This document shows positions 7,315 through 17,945 of a DNA stretch of 41,779 bases, piece by piece. The DNA comes from Cellulosimicrobium composti (GTDB taxonomy: Bacteria; Actinomycetota; Actinomycetes; Actinomycetales; Cellulomonadaceae). Where the stretch lies: contig NZ_WMKA01000009.1 of the NCBI RefSeq assembly GCF_009711085.1, positions 1 through 41,779 on the forward strand. Reading direction: 5' to 3'. Position 1 is the stretch's first letter, and every line of letters starts with the position of its first letter. The notes under the pieces were generated by a model. It was not told where the DNA came from. It saw only the letters and a program-made list of their open reading frames with translations, and did not search any database. The position numbers and the translations under genes are program-made.

Positions 7315-9612
7315 ATGAAGTTCACCGACGGGTACTGGCAGGTCCGACCGGGCATGCACCCGCTCTACGCGGTCGAGGTCGACGACGTCCGCGCCGACGA
7401 GGCGGCCGGGATGCTCACCGTGTACGCGCCGACCGCGAAGATCCGCGGCCGTGGCGACACGCTCAACCGCCCCATGCTCACGACGACGTACTCGTCGCCC
7501 GCCCCGGGCGTCATCCGGGTGCGCGTCGAGCACCACCAGGGCGCGGTACGTCGCGGCCCGGCGTTCCGGGTCACGGGCGAGCCGGGGTTCCGGCCCGAGG
7601 TCGAGGTCCACGACGACGTCGCGGTCCTGCGGTCCAAGGACCTCGCCGTGCGCGTGCACCGCGGCGACCGGTGGCGCGTCGACTTCGAGGCGGACGGCGA
7701 GGTCCTCACGTCGTCGCTGCCGAAGTCGGTCGGGCACGTGACGTCCGACGACGGCGGCGCGTGGACCCACGAGCAGCTCGCGCTCGAGCCGGGCGAGCTC
7801 GTGTACGGCCTGGGGGAGCGGTTCGGGCCCTTCGTCAAGAACGGGCAGGTCGTCGACATCTGGAACGAGGACGGCGGGACGTCGAGCGAGCAGGCGTACA
7901 AGTCCGTGCCGCTCTACCTCACGACCAAGGGCTACGGGGTGTTCGTCGACCACCCGGAAAAGGTCTCGTTCGAGGTCGCCTCCGAGGTGAACACGCGCGT
8001 CCAGTTCTCCGTCGAGGGCCAGGCGCTGGAGTACCTCGTCATCCAGGGTCCGACGCCCAAGGACGTGCTGCGCCGCTACACCGCGCTCACGGGGCGCCCG
8101 GCGCGCGTGCCCGCGTGGTCGTTCGGGCTGTGGCTCACGACGTCGTTCACGACGAGCTACGACGAGCAGACCGTGAACGGGTTCATCGACGGGATGGCCG
8201 AGCGCGACCTGCCGCTGTCCGTCTTCCACTTCGACTGCTTCTGGATGCGCGAGTACCAGTGGGTCGACTTCGAGTGGGACCCGCGCACGTTCCCCGACCC
8301 CGAGGGCATGCTCCGCCGTCTGCACGACCGTGGCCTCAAGGTGTGCGTGTGGATCAACCCGTACGTCGCGCAGCGCTCGCCGCTGTTCGCCGAGGCCGCC
8401 GAGCAGGGGTTCCTCGTCCGGCGCGAGGACGGCTCCGTGTGGCAGTGGGACATGTGGCAGGCGGGCATGGGGCTCGTGGACTTCACGAACCCCGAGGCGA
8501 CCGCGTGGTACGTCGGCAAGCTCGAGGCGCTGCTCGACCAGGGCGTCGACTGCTTCAAGACCGACTTCGGCGAGCGCATCCCCGTCGACGGCATCGCGTG
8601 GCACGACGGCTCCGACCCGCGCAAGATGCACAACTACTACGCCCAGCTCTACAACGAGGCGGTCTTCCGGCTGCTCGAGCGCACGCGCGGCGAGGGCGAG
8701 GCGGTGCTCTTCGCCCGGTCGGCGACGGCGGGCGGGCAGCAGTTCCCCGTGCACTGGGGCGGTGACTGCGACTCGACGTACGCGTCGATGGCCGAGTCGC
8801 TGCGCGGCGGCCTGTCGATGTCGATGTCGGGCTTCGGGTACTGGAGCCACGACATCGGCGGGTTCGAGGGCACGCCGGACCCCGGCGTCTTCAAGCGCTG
8901 GACGGCGTTCGGCCTGCTGTCCTCGCACTCGCGCCTGCACGGCTCGGGCTCGGTCCGCGTGCCGTGGGCGTTCGACGACGAGGCCGTCGACGTCACGCGC
9001 AAGTTCACGCACCTCAAGCTCTCGCTCATGCCGTACCTGGCGCGCGTGGCCGAGGAGGCGCACACGGACGGCGTGCCGATGATGCGACCGCTCGCGCTCG
9101 AGCTGCCGCACGACCGCGCCGGGTACACCGCGGACACGCAGTACCTGCTCGGCGACGCCCTGCTCGTCGCGCCGGTCTTCCGCGCCGACGGACGCGTCGA
9201 GTACTACGTGCCGGAGGGCACGTGGACGCGTCTCGTCCAGCCCGACGACGGCCCGGCCCTGAGCGAGACCGTGACGGGCCCGCGCTGGGTCACCGAGACG
9301 CACGGGTTCGACTCGCTCCCGGTGCTCGTTCGCCCGGGCACCGTCCTCCCGGTCGGCGCCCGCACCGACCGGCCCGACTACGACTGGGCCGACGGCGTCA
9401 CGCTGCACGCGTTCGAGCTGCCCGACGGGTACGACGAGCGCGTCGTCGTCCCGGCCGCCGACGGCGCACCCGGGGCCGCGTTCCGCGTGCGCCGGTCCGG
9501 CGCGACCCTCACCGTGTCGTCCGACGACGCCGTGGCGGGCTGGTCCGTGCGGGCCGGCTCCGCGACGGCGGACGCCCACGGCGCGACGAGCGTGACGATC
9601 GACCTCGGCTGA
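7315..9612 (+). CDS. yicI: GH31 alpha-xylosidase (YicI-like)
   Basis: A 765-residue family 31 glycoside hydrolase, close to the length of E. coli YicI (772). It opens [13 protein letters not shown] as YicI-type enzymes do. The nucleophile is Asp417 in KTDFGERIP and the acid/base is Asp484 in WGGDCDS, corresponding to D416 and D482 of YicI; FHFDCFWM and the Phe-rich active-site segment also match alpha-xylosidases rather than alpha-glucosidases. There is no signal peptide, so it acts in the cytoplasm, removing the non-reducing-end alpha-1,6-xylose from xyloglucan oligosaccharides or isoprimeverose. GAAGGA precedes ATG 7315. It is co-directional with the importer and is followed by a beta-glucosidase that could finish the backbone. 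Confidence 0.9.
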   Translation: MKFTDGYWQVRPGMHPLYAVEVDDVRADEAAGMLTVYAPTAKIRGRGDTLNRPMLTTTYSSPAPGVIRVRVEHHQGAVRRGPAFRVTGEPGFRPEVEVHDDVAVLRSKDLAVRVHRGDRWRVDFEADGEVLTSSLPKSVGHVTSDDGGAWTHEQLALEPGELVYGLGERFGPFVKNGQVVDIWNEDGGTSSEQAYKSVPLYLTTKGYGVFVDHPEKVSFEVASEVNTRVQFSVEGQALEYLVIQGPTPKDVLRRYTALTGRPARVPAWSFGLWLTTSFTTSYDEQTVNGFIDGMAERDLPLSVFHFDCFWMREYQWVDFEWDPRTFPDPEGMLRRLHDRGLKVCVWINPYVAQRSPLFAEAAEQGFLVRREDGSVWQWDMWQAGMGLVDFTNPEATAWYVGKLEALLDQGVDCFKTDFGERIPVDGIAWHDGSDPRKMHNYYAQLYNEAVFRLLERTRGEGEAVLFARSATAGGQQFPVHWGGDCDSTYASMAESLRGGLSMSMSGFGYWSHDIGGFEGTPDPGVFKRWTAFGLLSSHSRLHGSGSVRVPWAFDDEAVDVTRKFTHLKLSLMPYLARVAEEAHTDGVPMMRPLALELPHDRAGYTADTQYLLGDALLVAPVFRADGRVEYYVPEGTWTRLVQPDDGPALSETVTGPRWVTETHGFDSLPVLVRPGTVLPVGARTDRPDYDWADGVTLHAFELPDGYDERVVVPAADGAPGAAFRVRRSGATLTVSSDDAVAGWSVRAGSATADAHGATSVTIDLG

Positions 9613-9617
9613 GGACG

Positions 9618-9665
9618 TATCCTGGGCGGACGAACCATGGAAGCGCTCCCATGGTTCGTCCGCCC
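9618..9665 (+). promoter_or_regulatory. Promoter and long palindromic CelR-like operator of the GH1 gene
   Basis: A -10 box TATCCT (9618-9623) is followed at once by a 42-bp near-perfect palindrome (9624-9665): 17-bp perfectly complementary arms flank AAGCGCTC. Its centre, TGGAAGCGCTCCCA (9638-9651), differs at one position from the CelR operator consensus TGGGAGCGCTCCCA known from cellulolytic actinobacteria. A LacI-family repressor is therefore expected here. In RNA the palindrome would also form a very stable hairpin in a leader of about 110 nt. Confidence 0.75.
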
Positions 9666-9739
9666 GGCCCGGCCACCGGCCACCGACCCGACCACCGTCG
9701 CGGACCGCGCCGTCCGACGACCGACCAGCGAGGACCTCC

Positions 9740-11230
9740 GTGACCACCGACACCACCGCCCCCGTCGACGTCGACGCCCAGACCGCCGCCGCGCCGTCGG
9801 GCCGCCGGACGTTCCCCACCGACTTCCTCTGGGGCTCCGCCACCGCCGCCTACCAGATCGAGGGCGCCGCCGCCGAGGGCGGGCGCACCCCGTCCATCTG
9901 GGACACGTACTCCCACACCCCCGGCCGCACCCTCAACGGCGACACCGGCGACGTCGCCGACGACCACTACCACCGGTGGCAGGAGGACGTGCAGCACATC
10001 GCCGACCTCGGCCTCGGCGCCTACCGGTTCTCCATCTCGTGGTCCCGCGTCCAGCCCGGCGGCACCGGCCCCCTCAACCCCGAGGGCGTCGCGTTCTACT
10101 CGCGCCTCGTCGACGCGCTCCTCGAGAAGGGCGTCAAGCCCGTCGTCACGCTCTACCACTGGGACCTCCCGCAGGAGCTCGAGGACGCCGGCGGCTGGGC
10201 CAACCGCGACACCGCGTACGCGTTCGCCGAGTACGCCCGCCACATGGCGCGCGAGCTCGGCGACCGGATCGACACGTGGACGACGCTCAACGAGCCGTGG
10301 TGCTCCGCCTACCTCGGCTACGGCTCCGGCGTGCACGCGCCCGGCCGCACCGAGCCCGCCGCGGCGCTCGCGGCCGTCCACCACCTCAACCTCGCGCACG
10401 GCCTCGCCGTCCAGGCCATCCGCGACGAGCTCGGCGAGGACGCGAAGACGTCCGTCACGCTCAACCTCCACGTCATCCGCCCCGACGACCCGACGTCCGC
10501 CGCGGACCTCGACGCCGTGCGGAAGATCGACGCCCTCGCCAACCGCGCCTTCCTCGGCCCCGTCCTCGACGGCGAGTACCCCGCCGACCTGCTCGCCGAC
10601 ACCGCCCACGTGAGCGACTGGTCGTTCGTGCAGGACGGCGACCTGGAGACCGTGCGCCAGCCGCTGTCGATCCTCGGCGTCAACTACTACTCGACCGTGC
10701 GCGTGCGCCACTTCTCCGGCGAGGGCGAGCGGTCCGAGAACGACGGCCACGGCGCGTCCACCCACAGCCCGTGGATCGGCGTCGACGACGTCGAGTTCGT
10801 CCAGCAGCCCGGCCCGTACACCGCGATGGGCTGGAACATCGAGCCCGCCGGCATGACCGAGCTCCTCGTCTCCCTCGCGCGCACCTACCCCGACCAGCCG
10901 CTCATGGTCACCGAGAACGGCGCCGCGTTCCACGACGAGGTGACCGTGGACGCCGACGGCACGCGCCGCGTCCACGACGACCGCCGTGTCGCCTACCTGC
11001 ACGACCACGTGGACGCCGTCGGCGCCGCGATCGACGCGGGAGCCGACGTGCGCGGGTACTTCGCGTGGTCCCTCCTCGACAACTTCGAGTGGGGCTACGG
11101 CTACGACCGCCGGTTCGGCATCATCCGCGTCGACTACGACACGCTCGAGCGCACGTGGAAGGACTCCGCGCACTGGTACCGCCGGCTCGCGACGTCGTCG
11201 GTGCTGCCCGGGGTCGACGAGACCGCCTGA
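9740..11230 (+). CDS. GH1 beta-glucosidase
   Basis: A 496-residue family 1 enzyme with no signal peptide, hence cytoplasmic. [19 protein letters not shown] is the standard GH1 opening. The acid/base is Glu185 in TLNEPW, the nucleophile is Glu392 in VTENGAAF, and the aglycone/C4-C6-hydroxyl site is in [15 protein letters not shown]. It cleaves beta-1,4-linked glucosides such as cellobiose. With the alpha-xylosidase upstream it could complete breakdown of xyloglucan oligosaccharides. GTG 9740 follows AGCGAGGA. It has its own promoter and CelR-like operator, so it can be induced separately from the GH31 operon, perhaps by cellobiose. A strong terminator follows. Confidence 0.93.
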   Translation: MTTDTTAPVDVDAQTAAAPSGRRTFPTDFLWGSATAAYQIEGAAAEGGRTPSIWDTYSHTPGRTLNGDTGDVADDHYHRWQEDVQHIADLGLGAYRFSISWSRVQPGGTGPLNPEGVAFYSRLVDALLEKGVKPVVTLYHWDLPQELEDAGGWANRDTAYAFAEYARHMARELGDRIDTWTTLNEPWCSAYLGYGSGVHAPGRTEPAAALAAVHHLNLAHGLAVQAIRDELGEDAKTSVTLNLHVIRPDDPTSAADLDAVRKIDALANRAFLGPVLDGEYPADLLADTAHVSDWSFVQDGDLETVRQPLSILGVNYYSTVRVRHFSGEGERSENDGHGASTHSPWIGVDDVEFVQQPGPYTAMGWNIEPAGMTELLVSLARTYPDQPLMVTENGAAFHDEVTVDADGTRRVHDDRRVAYLHDHVDAVGAAIDAGADVRGYFAWSLLDNFEWGYGYDRRFGIIRVDYDTLERTWKDSAHWYRRLATSSVLPGVDETA

Positions 11231-11242
11231 GCCGTCCCGCCC

Positions 11243-11278
11243 CGACGCCCGCCCGGAGTCCGCTCCGGGCGGGCGTCG
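11243..11278 (+). terminator. Terminator after the GH1 gene
   Basis: A perfect 16-bp stem, CGACGCCCGCCCGGAG / CTCCGGGCGGGCGTCG, with a 4-nt loop, 12 nt after the stop codon. Confidence 0.8.
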
Positions 11279-11339
11279 TCGTGAGCGGGCGTTCTCGTGG
11301 GCGGGCGTCGTCGTGGGTCGGGTCCGCGGCCGGGCCTCC

Positions 11340-11422
11340 GCGGGCGGGGTCGCGGGTCTACCATCCGCCGCTCGTCCCTCGCGGCTCCCGCCAGACCCGC
11401 CACGACCCGCGACCCCGCCCGC
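11340..11422. repeat. Structured two-copy element, copy A
   Basis: Perfect 19-bp inverted arms (11340-11358 and 11404-11422) enclose 45 nt. The interior is about 90% identical to that of copy B at 15046-15128, while the arms differ between copies yet stay self-complementary. A small inner hairpin, GCCGC-tcgtccctc-GCGGC, lies at 11367-11385. Similarity continues about 30 nt past the right arm (CGCTCGTCCGTC). No protein-coding function is apparent. It could be a structured RNA, a terminator-like structure or a REP-like mobile palindrome. Confidence 0.7.
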
Positions 11423-11896
11423 TCCGGCCCGCCCGCTCGTCCGTCGTCGTGCCCGGGTGGACCGGGGCCTCGTCCCAGCGGACGGGCCGACTCTCGCCCG
11501 TGCTCCGGAGCGTCCGAGCGGCGGCTCGTGCGGTGCCCGCCGCGGTGACGTTTCTCGCACCTGACGGGGCGGTGGCGCGACACGCCGACGGGGCGCGACA
11601 CGCCGACGAGTTCGAGGAGCGTCCTGTCCGGATTAGGGTGGTTTCGACCGGGCGTTCGAAGGGCGGTCCCGGTGGGTGCGGAGGGGTCCGCGGGCGCGCG
11701 CGACGGGTCGCACAGGGTGTGGACCGACGTCGTCCCCACCCTGTGGACGGGTGCTCGCCGACCGCGCGAAGACGCGGTTCTCCCGGCTCCGCGGCGGTGG
11801 ACGACGGGCTGTGGACGACCCCCTCCGAGGGGGTGTCAGAGGGTCCTGGGACCATGGATCCATGGCCCCTAGCACACCCCGGTGGGTGAAGTTCGA
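11423..11896. other. Non-coding, hairpin-rich region upstream of nrdH
   Basis: I see no credible gene here; short frames have random Arg-rich composition. It holds a tandem 17-bp repeat (11574-11608) and a promoter-like TTCGAG-17 bp-TAGGGT (11611-11639). A 14-bp hairpin with one mismatch lies at 11711-11745 (CACAGGGTG...CACCCTGTG), followed by ACCGCG/CGCGGT (11761-11778), an ACCCC...GGGGT hairpin (11818-11834) and the palindrome CCATGGATCCATGG (11852-11865). Three TGTGGAC motifs (11718, 11742, 11810) resemble partial DnaA boxes. It may be a long nrd leader or encode a small RNA; neither is proven. Confidence 0.4.
11574..11608. repeat. Tandem 17-bp direct repeat
   Basis: GGCGCGACACGCCGACG occurs at 11574-11590 and again at 11592-11608, an 18-bp period with one spacer base. 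No function is known. Confidence 0.6.
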
Positions 11897-11912
11897 CCAC
11901 GACATCTAGTGC
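11897..11912. promoter_or_regulatory. NrdR box 1
   Basis: CCACGACATCTAGTGC fits the 16-bp NrdR consensus acaCwAtATaTwGtgt at most conserved positions. It is paired with a second box after a 16-bp gap, the spacing (about three helical turns) typical of tandem NrdR boxes upstream of nrd operons. Confidence 0.7.
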
Positions 11913-11928
11913 GGTGGCGCGGTGTCGA

Positions 11929-11944
11929 CCACTAGGTATAGTGG
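11929..11944. promoter_or_regulatory. NrdR box 2 overlapping the nrdH promoter
   Basis: CCACTAGGTATAGTGG has perfect 6-bp arms (CCACTA/TAGTGG) and matches the NrdR consensus. The likely -10 hexamer TATAGT (11937-11942) lies inside it, so NrdR binding would directly occlude RNA polymerase. The leader to nrdH is then about 130 nt. Confidence 0.75.
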
Positions 11945-12081
11945 TTGCACACCCAGGGGGCCGGAGGCCTTCTGGCGAATCACACAGTCGTAGTTCCACC
12001 GGTGTCCTTCGAGGTCAGAGACGTTTCTCCCTCCCCGAGGACCCGCCCAGGACAGAGCGCGAGAGACGAGGAGTCACCACC

Positions 12082-12327
12082 ATGAGCGTCACGGTCTACA
12101 GCAAGCCGGCTTGCGTTCAGTGCGACGCGACGTACCGCGCTCTGGACAAGAAGGGCATCGAGTACTCGGTCGTCGACATCACGCAGGACGCCGAGGCGCT
12201 CGAGCTCGTGCGCGGGCTCGGCTACCTGCAGGCGCCCGTGGTCGTCGCCGGGGACGAGCACTGGTCCGGGTTCCGTCCGGACCAGATCAACGCCCTCGCG
12301 CAGAAGGTCTCCCCGGTCGTCGCCTGA
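12082..12327 (+). CDS. nrdH: NrdH-redoxin, electron donor to class Ib ribonucleotide reductase
   Basis: An 81-residue glutaredoxin-like protein reduced by thioredoxin reductase. It has the NrdH redox motif CVQC at residues 11-14 and the C-terminal WSGFRPD typical of NrdH. It reduces the active-site disulfide of NrdE. ATG 12082 follows GACGAGGAG; the frame extends upstream, but that region holds the leader and no conserved sequence. It is first in nrdHIEF and controlled by the paired NrdR boxes. Confidence 0.95.
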   Translation: MSVTVYSKPACVQCDATYRALDKKGIEYSVVDITQDAEALELVRGLGYLQAPVVVAGDEHWSGFRPDQINALAQKVSPVVA

Positions 12328-12409
12328 CCGGCCTCCCGGGTCGCCGCGAGGCGCCCCGGAACCCGTAGCACAGAGCAGGCGGAGCAGGGCAGGACGGAGG
12401 TGCGTCCCC

Positions 12410-12841
12410 GTGGGGTCGCTCGTGTACTTCTCCAGCGTCAGCGAGAACACGCACCGGTTCGTCCAGCGGCTCGACCTGCCGGCCCTCGGCATGGACGTCC
12501 AGCGCATCCCGCTGCGTCCGACCGAGGGCTTCCTGCGCGTCGAGGAGCCGTACGTGCTCATGGTCCCGACCTACGGGGGCGGCAACGAGGGCGGTGCCGT
12601 CCCGCGCCAGGTCGTGAAGTTCCTCAACGACGTGCACAACCGGTCGTTGATCCGCGGCGTCATCGCCGCGGGCAACACCAACTTCGGTGACGCGTACTGC
12701 ATCGCCGGCGACATCATCTCCGCGAAGTGCCAGGTGCCCTACCTGTACGCCTTCGAACTCCTGGGAACAGCCGAGGACGCCGTGCGCGTCCGCGACGGAT
12801 TGGGACGATTTTGGCAACGACAGTCACGGATTCCGGCGTGA
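12410..12841 (+). CDS. nrdI: NrdI flavodoxin-like activator of class Ib RNR
   Basis: A 143-residue FMN protein that supplies oxidant for assembling the dimanganese-tyrosyl radical cofactor of NrdF. It opens [17 protein letters not shown], the FMN phosphate-binding loop of NrdI, followed by [17 protein letters not shown] and [17 protein letters not shown], all characteristic. GTG 12410 follows GGACGGAGG. Its stop codon overlaps the proposed nrdE start (GTGA). Confidence 0.95.
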   Translation: MGSLVYFSSVSENTHRFVQRLDLPALGMDVQRIPLRPTEGFLRVEEPYVLMVPTYGGGNEGGAVPRQVVKFLNDVHNRSLIRGVIAAGNTNFGDAYCIAGDIISAKCQVPYLYAFELLGTAEDAVRVRDGLGRFWQRQSRIPA

Positions 12842-15015
12842 ACTCCGCGAGCGCAGCGGCGGGTGACGCCGCGCTCGCGCCCCAGCAGGTGCCGCTGACG
12901 AGCGCGCAGCTCGACTACCACGCGCTCAACGCGATGCTGAACCTCTACGGTCCGAACGGCGAGATCCAGTTCGACAAGGACCGTGAGGCCGCGCGGCAGT
13001 ACTTCCTGCAGCACGTCAACCAGAACACGGTCTTCTTCCACGACCTCGCGGAGAAGCTCGACTACCTGGTCGATCACCAGTACTACGACCCCGAGGTCCT
13101 GGCGAAGTACGACCGCGAGTTCGTGAAGTCGCTGTTCGAGTTCGCGTACTCCAAGAAGTTCCGGTTCGAGACGTTCCTCGGCGCGTTCAAGTACTACACG
13201 TCGTACACCCTCAAGACGTTCGACGGGAAGCGGTACCTCGAGCGCTTCGAGGACCGCGTCTGCATGGTCGCGCTCGGTCTCGCCGACGGCAACGAGCAGG
13301 CCGCGCTCGACATCGTCGAGGAGGTCATCTCGGGCCGCTTCCAGCCCGCGACCCCGACGTTCCTCAACGTCGGCAAGGCGCAGCGCGGCGAGCCCGTGTC
13401 CTGCTTCCTGCTGCGCATCGAGGACAACATGGAGTCCATCGCGCGCGGCATCAACTCCGCGCTGCAGCTCTCCAAGCGCGGCGGCGGCGTCGCCCTGCTC
13501 CTGTCGAACATCCGCGAACACGGCGCCCCGATCAAGCACATCGAGAACCAGTCGTCCGGCGTCATCCCCGTGATGAAGCTGCTCGAGGACTCGTTCTCCT
13601 ACGCGAACCAGCTCGGCGCGCGCCAGGGCGCCGGTGCCGTGTACCTGCACGCGCACCACCCGGACATCCTGCGGTTCCTCGACACCAAGCGCGAGAACGC
13701 GGACGAGAAGATCCGCATCAAGACGCTGTCGCTCGGCGTCGTGATCCCCGACATCACGTTCGAGCTCGCCAAGAAGAACGAGGACATGTACCTCTTCTCG
13801 CCGTACGACGTCGAGCGCGTCTACGGCAAGCCGTTCGCCGACATCTCGATCACCGAGAAGTACGACGAGATGGTCGACGACTCCCGCATCCGCAAGACGA
13901 AGATCAAGGCGCGCGACTTCTTCCAGACGATCGCCGAGCTCCAGTTCGAGTCCGGCTACCCGTACATCATGTTCGAGGACACGGTGAACAAGGCGAACCC
14001 GATCAAGGGCCGCATCACCCACTCGAACCTGTGCTCGGAGATCCTCCAGGTCTCGACGCCGTCGACGTTCAACGAGGACCTCTCGTACGACCACGTCGGC
14101 CGCGACATCTCCTGCAACCTCGGCTCGCTCAACATCGCCAAGACGATGGACTCGCCCGACTTCGCGAAGACCATCGACACCGCGATCCGCGCGCTCACCG
14201 CCGTCTCCGACCAGACGAGCATCGAGTCCGTGCCGTCGGTCAAGCGCGCCAACGAGTCGGGCCACGCGATCGGCCTCGGCCAGATGAACCTCCACGGCTA
14301 CCTCGCGCGCGAGCGGATCCACTACGGGTCCACCGAGGGCATCGACTTCACGAACATCTACTTCTACACGGTCGCCTACCACGCGATCGCGGCGTCCAAC
14401 CGCCTCGCGATCGAGCGCGGCCGCGCGTTCGGCGGCTTCGAGGAGTCGAAGTACGCGACGGGGGAGTACTTCGACAAGTACACCGACCAGGTGTGGGAGC
14501 CCGCCACGGAGCGCGTGCGCCAGCTCTTCGCCGACGCCGGCGTGCACATCCCCACGCAGGACGACTGGAAGGCCCTCAAGGCCTCCGTCATGGAGCACGG
14601 GATCTACAACCAGAACCTCCAGGCCGTCCCGCCGACGGGCTCGATCTCCTACATCAACAACTCGACGTCCTCGATCCACCCGGTGCCGTCGAAGATCGAG
14701 ATCCGCAAGGAGGGCAAGATCGGGCGCGTCTACTACCCGGCGCCCTACCTGACGAACGACAACCTCGAGTACTACCAGGACGCGTACGAGATCGGCTACG
14801 AGAAGATCATCGACACGTACGCCGCCGCGACGCAGCACGTCGACCAGGGCCTGAGCCTCACGCTGTTCTTCAAGGACACGGTCACGACACGCGACGTCAA
14901 CCGCGCCCAGATCTACGCGTGGCGCAAGGGCATCAAGACGCTCTACTACATCCGTCTCCGCCAGATGGCCCTGGAGGGCACGGAGGTCGAGGGTTGCGTC
15001 TCGTGCATGCTCTAG
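12838..15015 (+). CDS. nrdE: Class Ib ribonucleotide reductase, alpha subunit
   Basis: A 725-residue catalytic subunit that reduces ribonucleoside diphosphates to deoxyribonucleotides. It contains [24 protein letters not shown] near the N-terminus, [28 protein letters not shown] (catalytic-site Cys about residue 399), CNLGSLNIA, and the C-terminal redox pair in EGCVSCML that is reloaded by NrdH. There is no N-terminal ATP cone, as expected for class Ib. GTG 12838, overlapping the nrdI stop, is chosen for translational coupling; TTG 12811 is an alternative. The second structured element lies 31 nt beyond the stop, before nrdF. Confidence 0.94.
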   Translation: MNSASAAAGDAALAPQQVPLTSAQLDYHALNAMLNLYGPNGEIQFDKDREAARQYFLQHVNQNTVFFHDLAEKLDYLVDHQYYDPEVLAKYDREFVKSLFEFAYSKKFRFETFLGAFKYYTSYTLKTFDGKRYLERFEDRVCMVALGLADGNEQAALDIVEEVISGRFQPATPTFLNVGKAQRGEPVSCFLLRIEDNMESIARGINSALQLSKRGGGVALLLSNIREHGAPIKHIENQSSGVIPVMKLLEDSFSYANQLGARQGAGAVYLHAHHPDILRFLDTKRENADEKIRIKTLSLGVVIPDITFELAKKNEDMYLFSPYDVERVYGKPFADISITEKYDEMVDDSRIRKTKIKARDFFQTIAELQFESGYPYIMFEDTVNKANPIKGRITHSNLCSEILQVSTPSTFNEDLSYDHVGRDISCNLGSLNIAKTMDSPDFAKTIDTAIRALTAVSDQTSIESVPSVKRANESGHAIGLGQMNLHGYLARERIHYGSTEGIDFTNIYFYTVAYHAIAASNRLAIERGRAFGGFEESKYATGEYFDKYTDQVWEPATERVRQLFADAGVHIPTQDDWKALKASVMEHGIYNQNLQAVPPTGSISYINNSTSSIHPVPSKIEIRKEGKIGRVYYPAPYLTNDNLEYYQDAYEIGYEKIIDTYAAATQHVDQGLSLTLFFKDTVTTRDVNRAQIYAWRKGIKTLYYIRLRQMALEGTEVEGCVSCML

Positions 15016-16227
<1,212 letters not shown>

Positions 16228-16260
16228 GGCTCGTCACCGACGCGCTCGCCGAGCGAGCCG

Positions 16261-16294
16261 AAGGCCCGGACCGCGATGTCGCGGTCCGGGCCTT
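16261..16294. terminator. Bidirectional terminator between nrdF and the amide-hydrolase gene
   Basis: A perfect 16-bp stem, AAGGCCCGGACCGCGA / TCGCGGTCCGGGCCTT, with a TG loop, and further complementary flanks (CGAGCCG ... CGGCTCG). It lies between convergent genes. Confidence 0.85.
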
Positions 16295-16310
16295 GTCGTG
16301 TCGGCTCGGC

Positions 16311-16334
16311 GACGGCCCCGGTGGTGGGGCCGTC
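16311..16334 (-). terminator. Hairpin just after the amide-hydrolase stop
   Basis: GACGGCCCC and GGGGCCGTC form a perfect 9-bp stem with a 6-nt loop, 5 nt beyond the stop codon of the minus-strand gene. Confidence 0.6.
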
Positions 16335-16339
16335 GCGCG

Positions 16340-17431
16340 TCACGCAGCCTGGTCCTTCTTCTTGCCCACGAGGCTCTGCACGGCCTGGGCGACCGCCGCG
16401 AACTCGTCCTGCTTGCGGGCGACGAGCTCGAGGGCCTCGGTGCCGGTGGCCAGCACCTCCCGGCCCACCTCGCCGACATCCGCGAAGTGGTGGCTCGCGT
16501 TGCCCGAGAGGCCGCCCTCGAGCGCGAGTCGTCCCACCAGGTCGAGCTTGAGGACCTTGGTGCCCTCGTTGAAGCTCAGATCGGCGAAGTCCACCCACAC
16601 GATGTTCGGCCGGGTGGTGGACTCGTAGGCGTAGCGCTTGTTCGTGAGGTCGAGCACGACCTGCCAGATGGTCTGCGACGCGTCCGGCTTGCCCTCCTCC
16701 GGCGTGCGGAACGGCTGCGCGGCGTTGCGGATGATGCTGAACATCGCCGACATCGCCTCGATCTGGGTCTTCGGCTGCTTCTGGTGCGCCACGTAGAACG
16801 AGGCGCGCGCGAAGCGGTCGCTGGCCAGCGTCGAGCCGGGGAGCGGCTTGTCCCCGCCGAGGCCCTCGACCTGCGTGACGAGCTCGAGCTGCTTGTCGAA
16901 CGTGGGGGAGTTGGTCATGACCTGGTACTCGCGGCCGTGGTAGACCTTCGGCGTGCCGTCCGTGTACTCGATGATCGCGGAGTCGCCGGTCGCGTCGTCG
17001 ATCGCCAGGTGCAGCGTGGGGACCAGGTGCCCGGTCGGGTCGAAGAGCTGGGCGATCTGCACCTGCGACTCCTTCGTCCAGGCGACCGCCTCCGCCACCG
17101 TCGCGAAGTTGTCGAGGTAGTACTGCAGCCACACCGCCTGGCTGAGCTGCGTGGCGTCGGCCGCCGGCTTGCCGTAGTCGGACTCCGCCAGCCACAGGAT
17201 GTGGCCCGCGAACCCTTCCTCGTTCATGCCGTCGGTCGCGATCAGGTCGAACGCCGTCGCGACGACGCTCCCGTACTTCGCTCTCCAGGTCAGGTTGCCG
17301 TGGACACCGTCGGAGCGCTCGATGCCGCGGGGGTATTTCCAGAGGTTGGTGAGCAGGTCCATGTGGAAATCCATGTTTCGGCCGACGATGACGGCACCAT
17401 TGGCATCAGGCCAGACAACTCGTGTGCACAT
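16340..17431 (-). CDS. Linear amide C-N hydrolase, choloylglycine hydrolase / penicillin V acylase family
   Basis: A 363-residue Ntn hydrolase. Start ATG 17431 gives Met-Cys, so removal of Met exposes the catalytic N-terminal Cys1. Arg17 and Asp20 of the mature protein fall exactly where this family has them (GRNMDF), with DGMNEEG, the oxyanion-site Asn in VMTNSPTF, and an Arg in SDRFARASF. An in-frame TTG at 17455 would bury the Cys and is rejected. AGAGGA lies 11 nt upstream; a -10-like TAGCCT is at 17498-17503. There is no signal peptide. Substrates in the family range from penicillin V and bile salts to N-acyl homoserine lactones; none can be assigned here. The 380 bp upstream hold no gene. 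Confidence 0.85.
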   Translation of the reverse strand: MCTRVVWPDANGAVIVGRNMDFHMDLLTNLWKYPRGIERSDGVHGNLTWRAKYGSVVATAFDLIATDGMNEEGFAGHILWLAESDYGKPAADATQLSQAVWLQYYLDNFATVAEAVAWTKESQVQIAQLFDPTGHLVPTLHLAIDDATGDSAIIEYTDGTPKVYHGREYQVMTNSPTFDKQLELVTQVEGLGGDKPLPGSTLASDRFARASFYVAHQKQPKTQIEAMSAMFSIIRNAAQPFRTPEEGKPDASQTIWQVVLDLTNKRYAYESTTRPNIVWVDFADLSFNEGTKVLKLDLVGRLALEGGLSGNASHHFADVGEVGREVLATGTEALELVARKQDEFAAVAQAVQSLVGKKKDQAA

Positions 17432-17813
17432 GAGCGCTGCACATCCTCTCGTCAATGTGAGCCCGCCTGAGTCCGCGAGGACCCGCAGGCTCTTTGGAGG
17501 CTATCCGGCCTGCGCCGAACGCGACGGACAAGGAGATGAATTCACCCCGGTGATCCACCCGGGCGTCACCCCGTGCGTCACCCGTCCGTCGGGGCGCGTC
17601 GGCGCGCCACGACGCCCGGGACGGGTGGCACGTCCCCTTCCTGAGGAGACGTCCGCGACCGGGTCTCCTCCGGATCCGAACTGCCGGGACGGGCGTACAG
17701 ACGGCAATTGTCCGACCGCATTGCAGGCTCCGGAACAACGCGTCCTCGTGGCGTCGGGCGGGGCCCGTGCCGGTGGCGAAGAATGCGCGGGGCCGCCCGC
17801 TGCGGCGCCTTTC

Positions 17814-17945
17814 TTACGGCACGAGGAACTGTGCCAGCAGACGGTGGAAGGCGTCCGGGTGCTCGACCGCCGGGACGTGCCCGCACCGCCTCAGGACGTG
17901 CAGCCGGACCTCGGACAGGTGATCGAGGAACGGCAGCGCCGCGGT
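17814..17945 (-). pseudogene. 3' remnant of an alpha/beta hydrolase gene
   Basis: The minus-strand frame reads ALPFLDHLSEVRLHVL, then RRCGHVPAVEHPDAFHRLL and AQFLVP before a TAA. This is a normal alpha/beta-hydrolase C-terminus including the catalytic-His region (CGHVPAVEHP). Upstream of about 17945 the similarity stops abruptly and the frame becomes Arg/Pro-rich, so the N-terminal five-sixths of the gene, including the nucleophile elbow, is missing. It abuts a plus-strand remnant of an unrelated gene. Confidence 0.65.

Noticed and set aside
11718-11816. TGTGGAC motifs as a replication origin
   Set aside because: There are only three imperfect DnaA-like boxes, no AT-rich unwinding region and no dnaA/dnaN neighbours. 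They are kept only as a possible regulatory note.
11676-11909. Short plus-strand frames upstream of nrdH
   Set aside because: They are Arg/Gly-rich, overlap hairpins and the NrdR boxes, and lack a ribosome-binding site or recognisable motif.
12727-12837. Upstream starts for nrdE inside nrdI
   Set aside because: The added residues are Arg/Gly-rich and unconserved. GTG 12838 overlaps the nrdI stop, as expected for coupling; TTG 12811 cannot be fully excluded.
17432-17455. Longer start (TTG) for the amide hydrolase
   Set aside because: It would add eight residues before the catalytic Cys, which must be N-terminal after Met removal, and it covers the AGAGGA ribosome-binding site.
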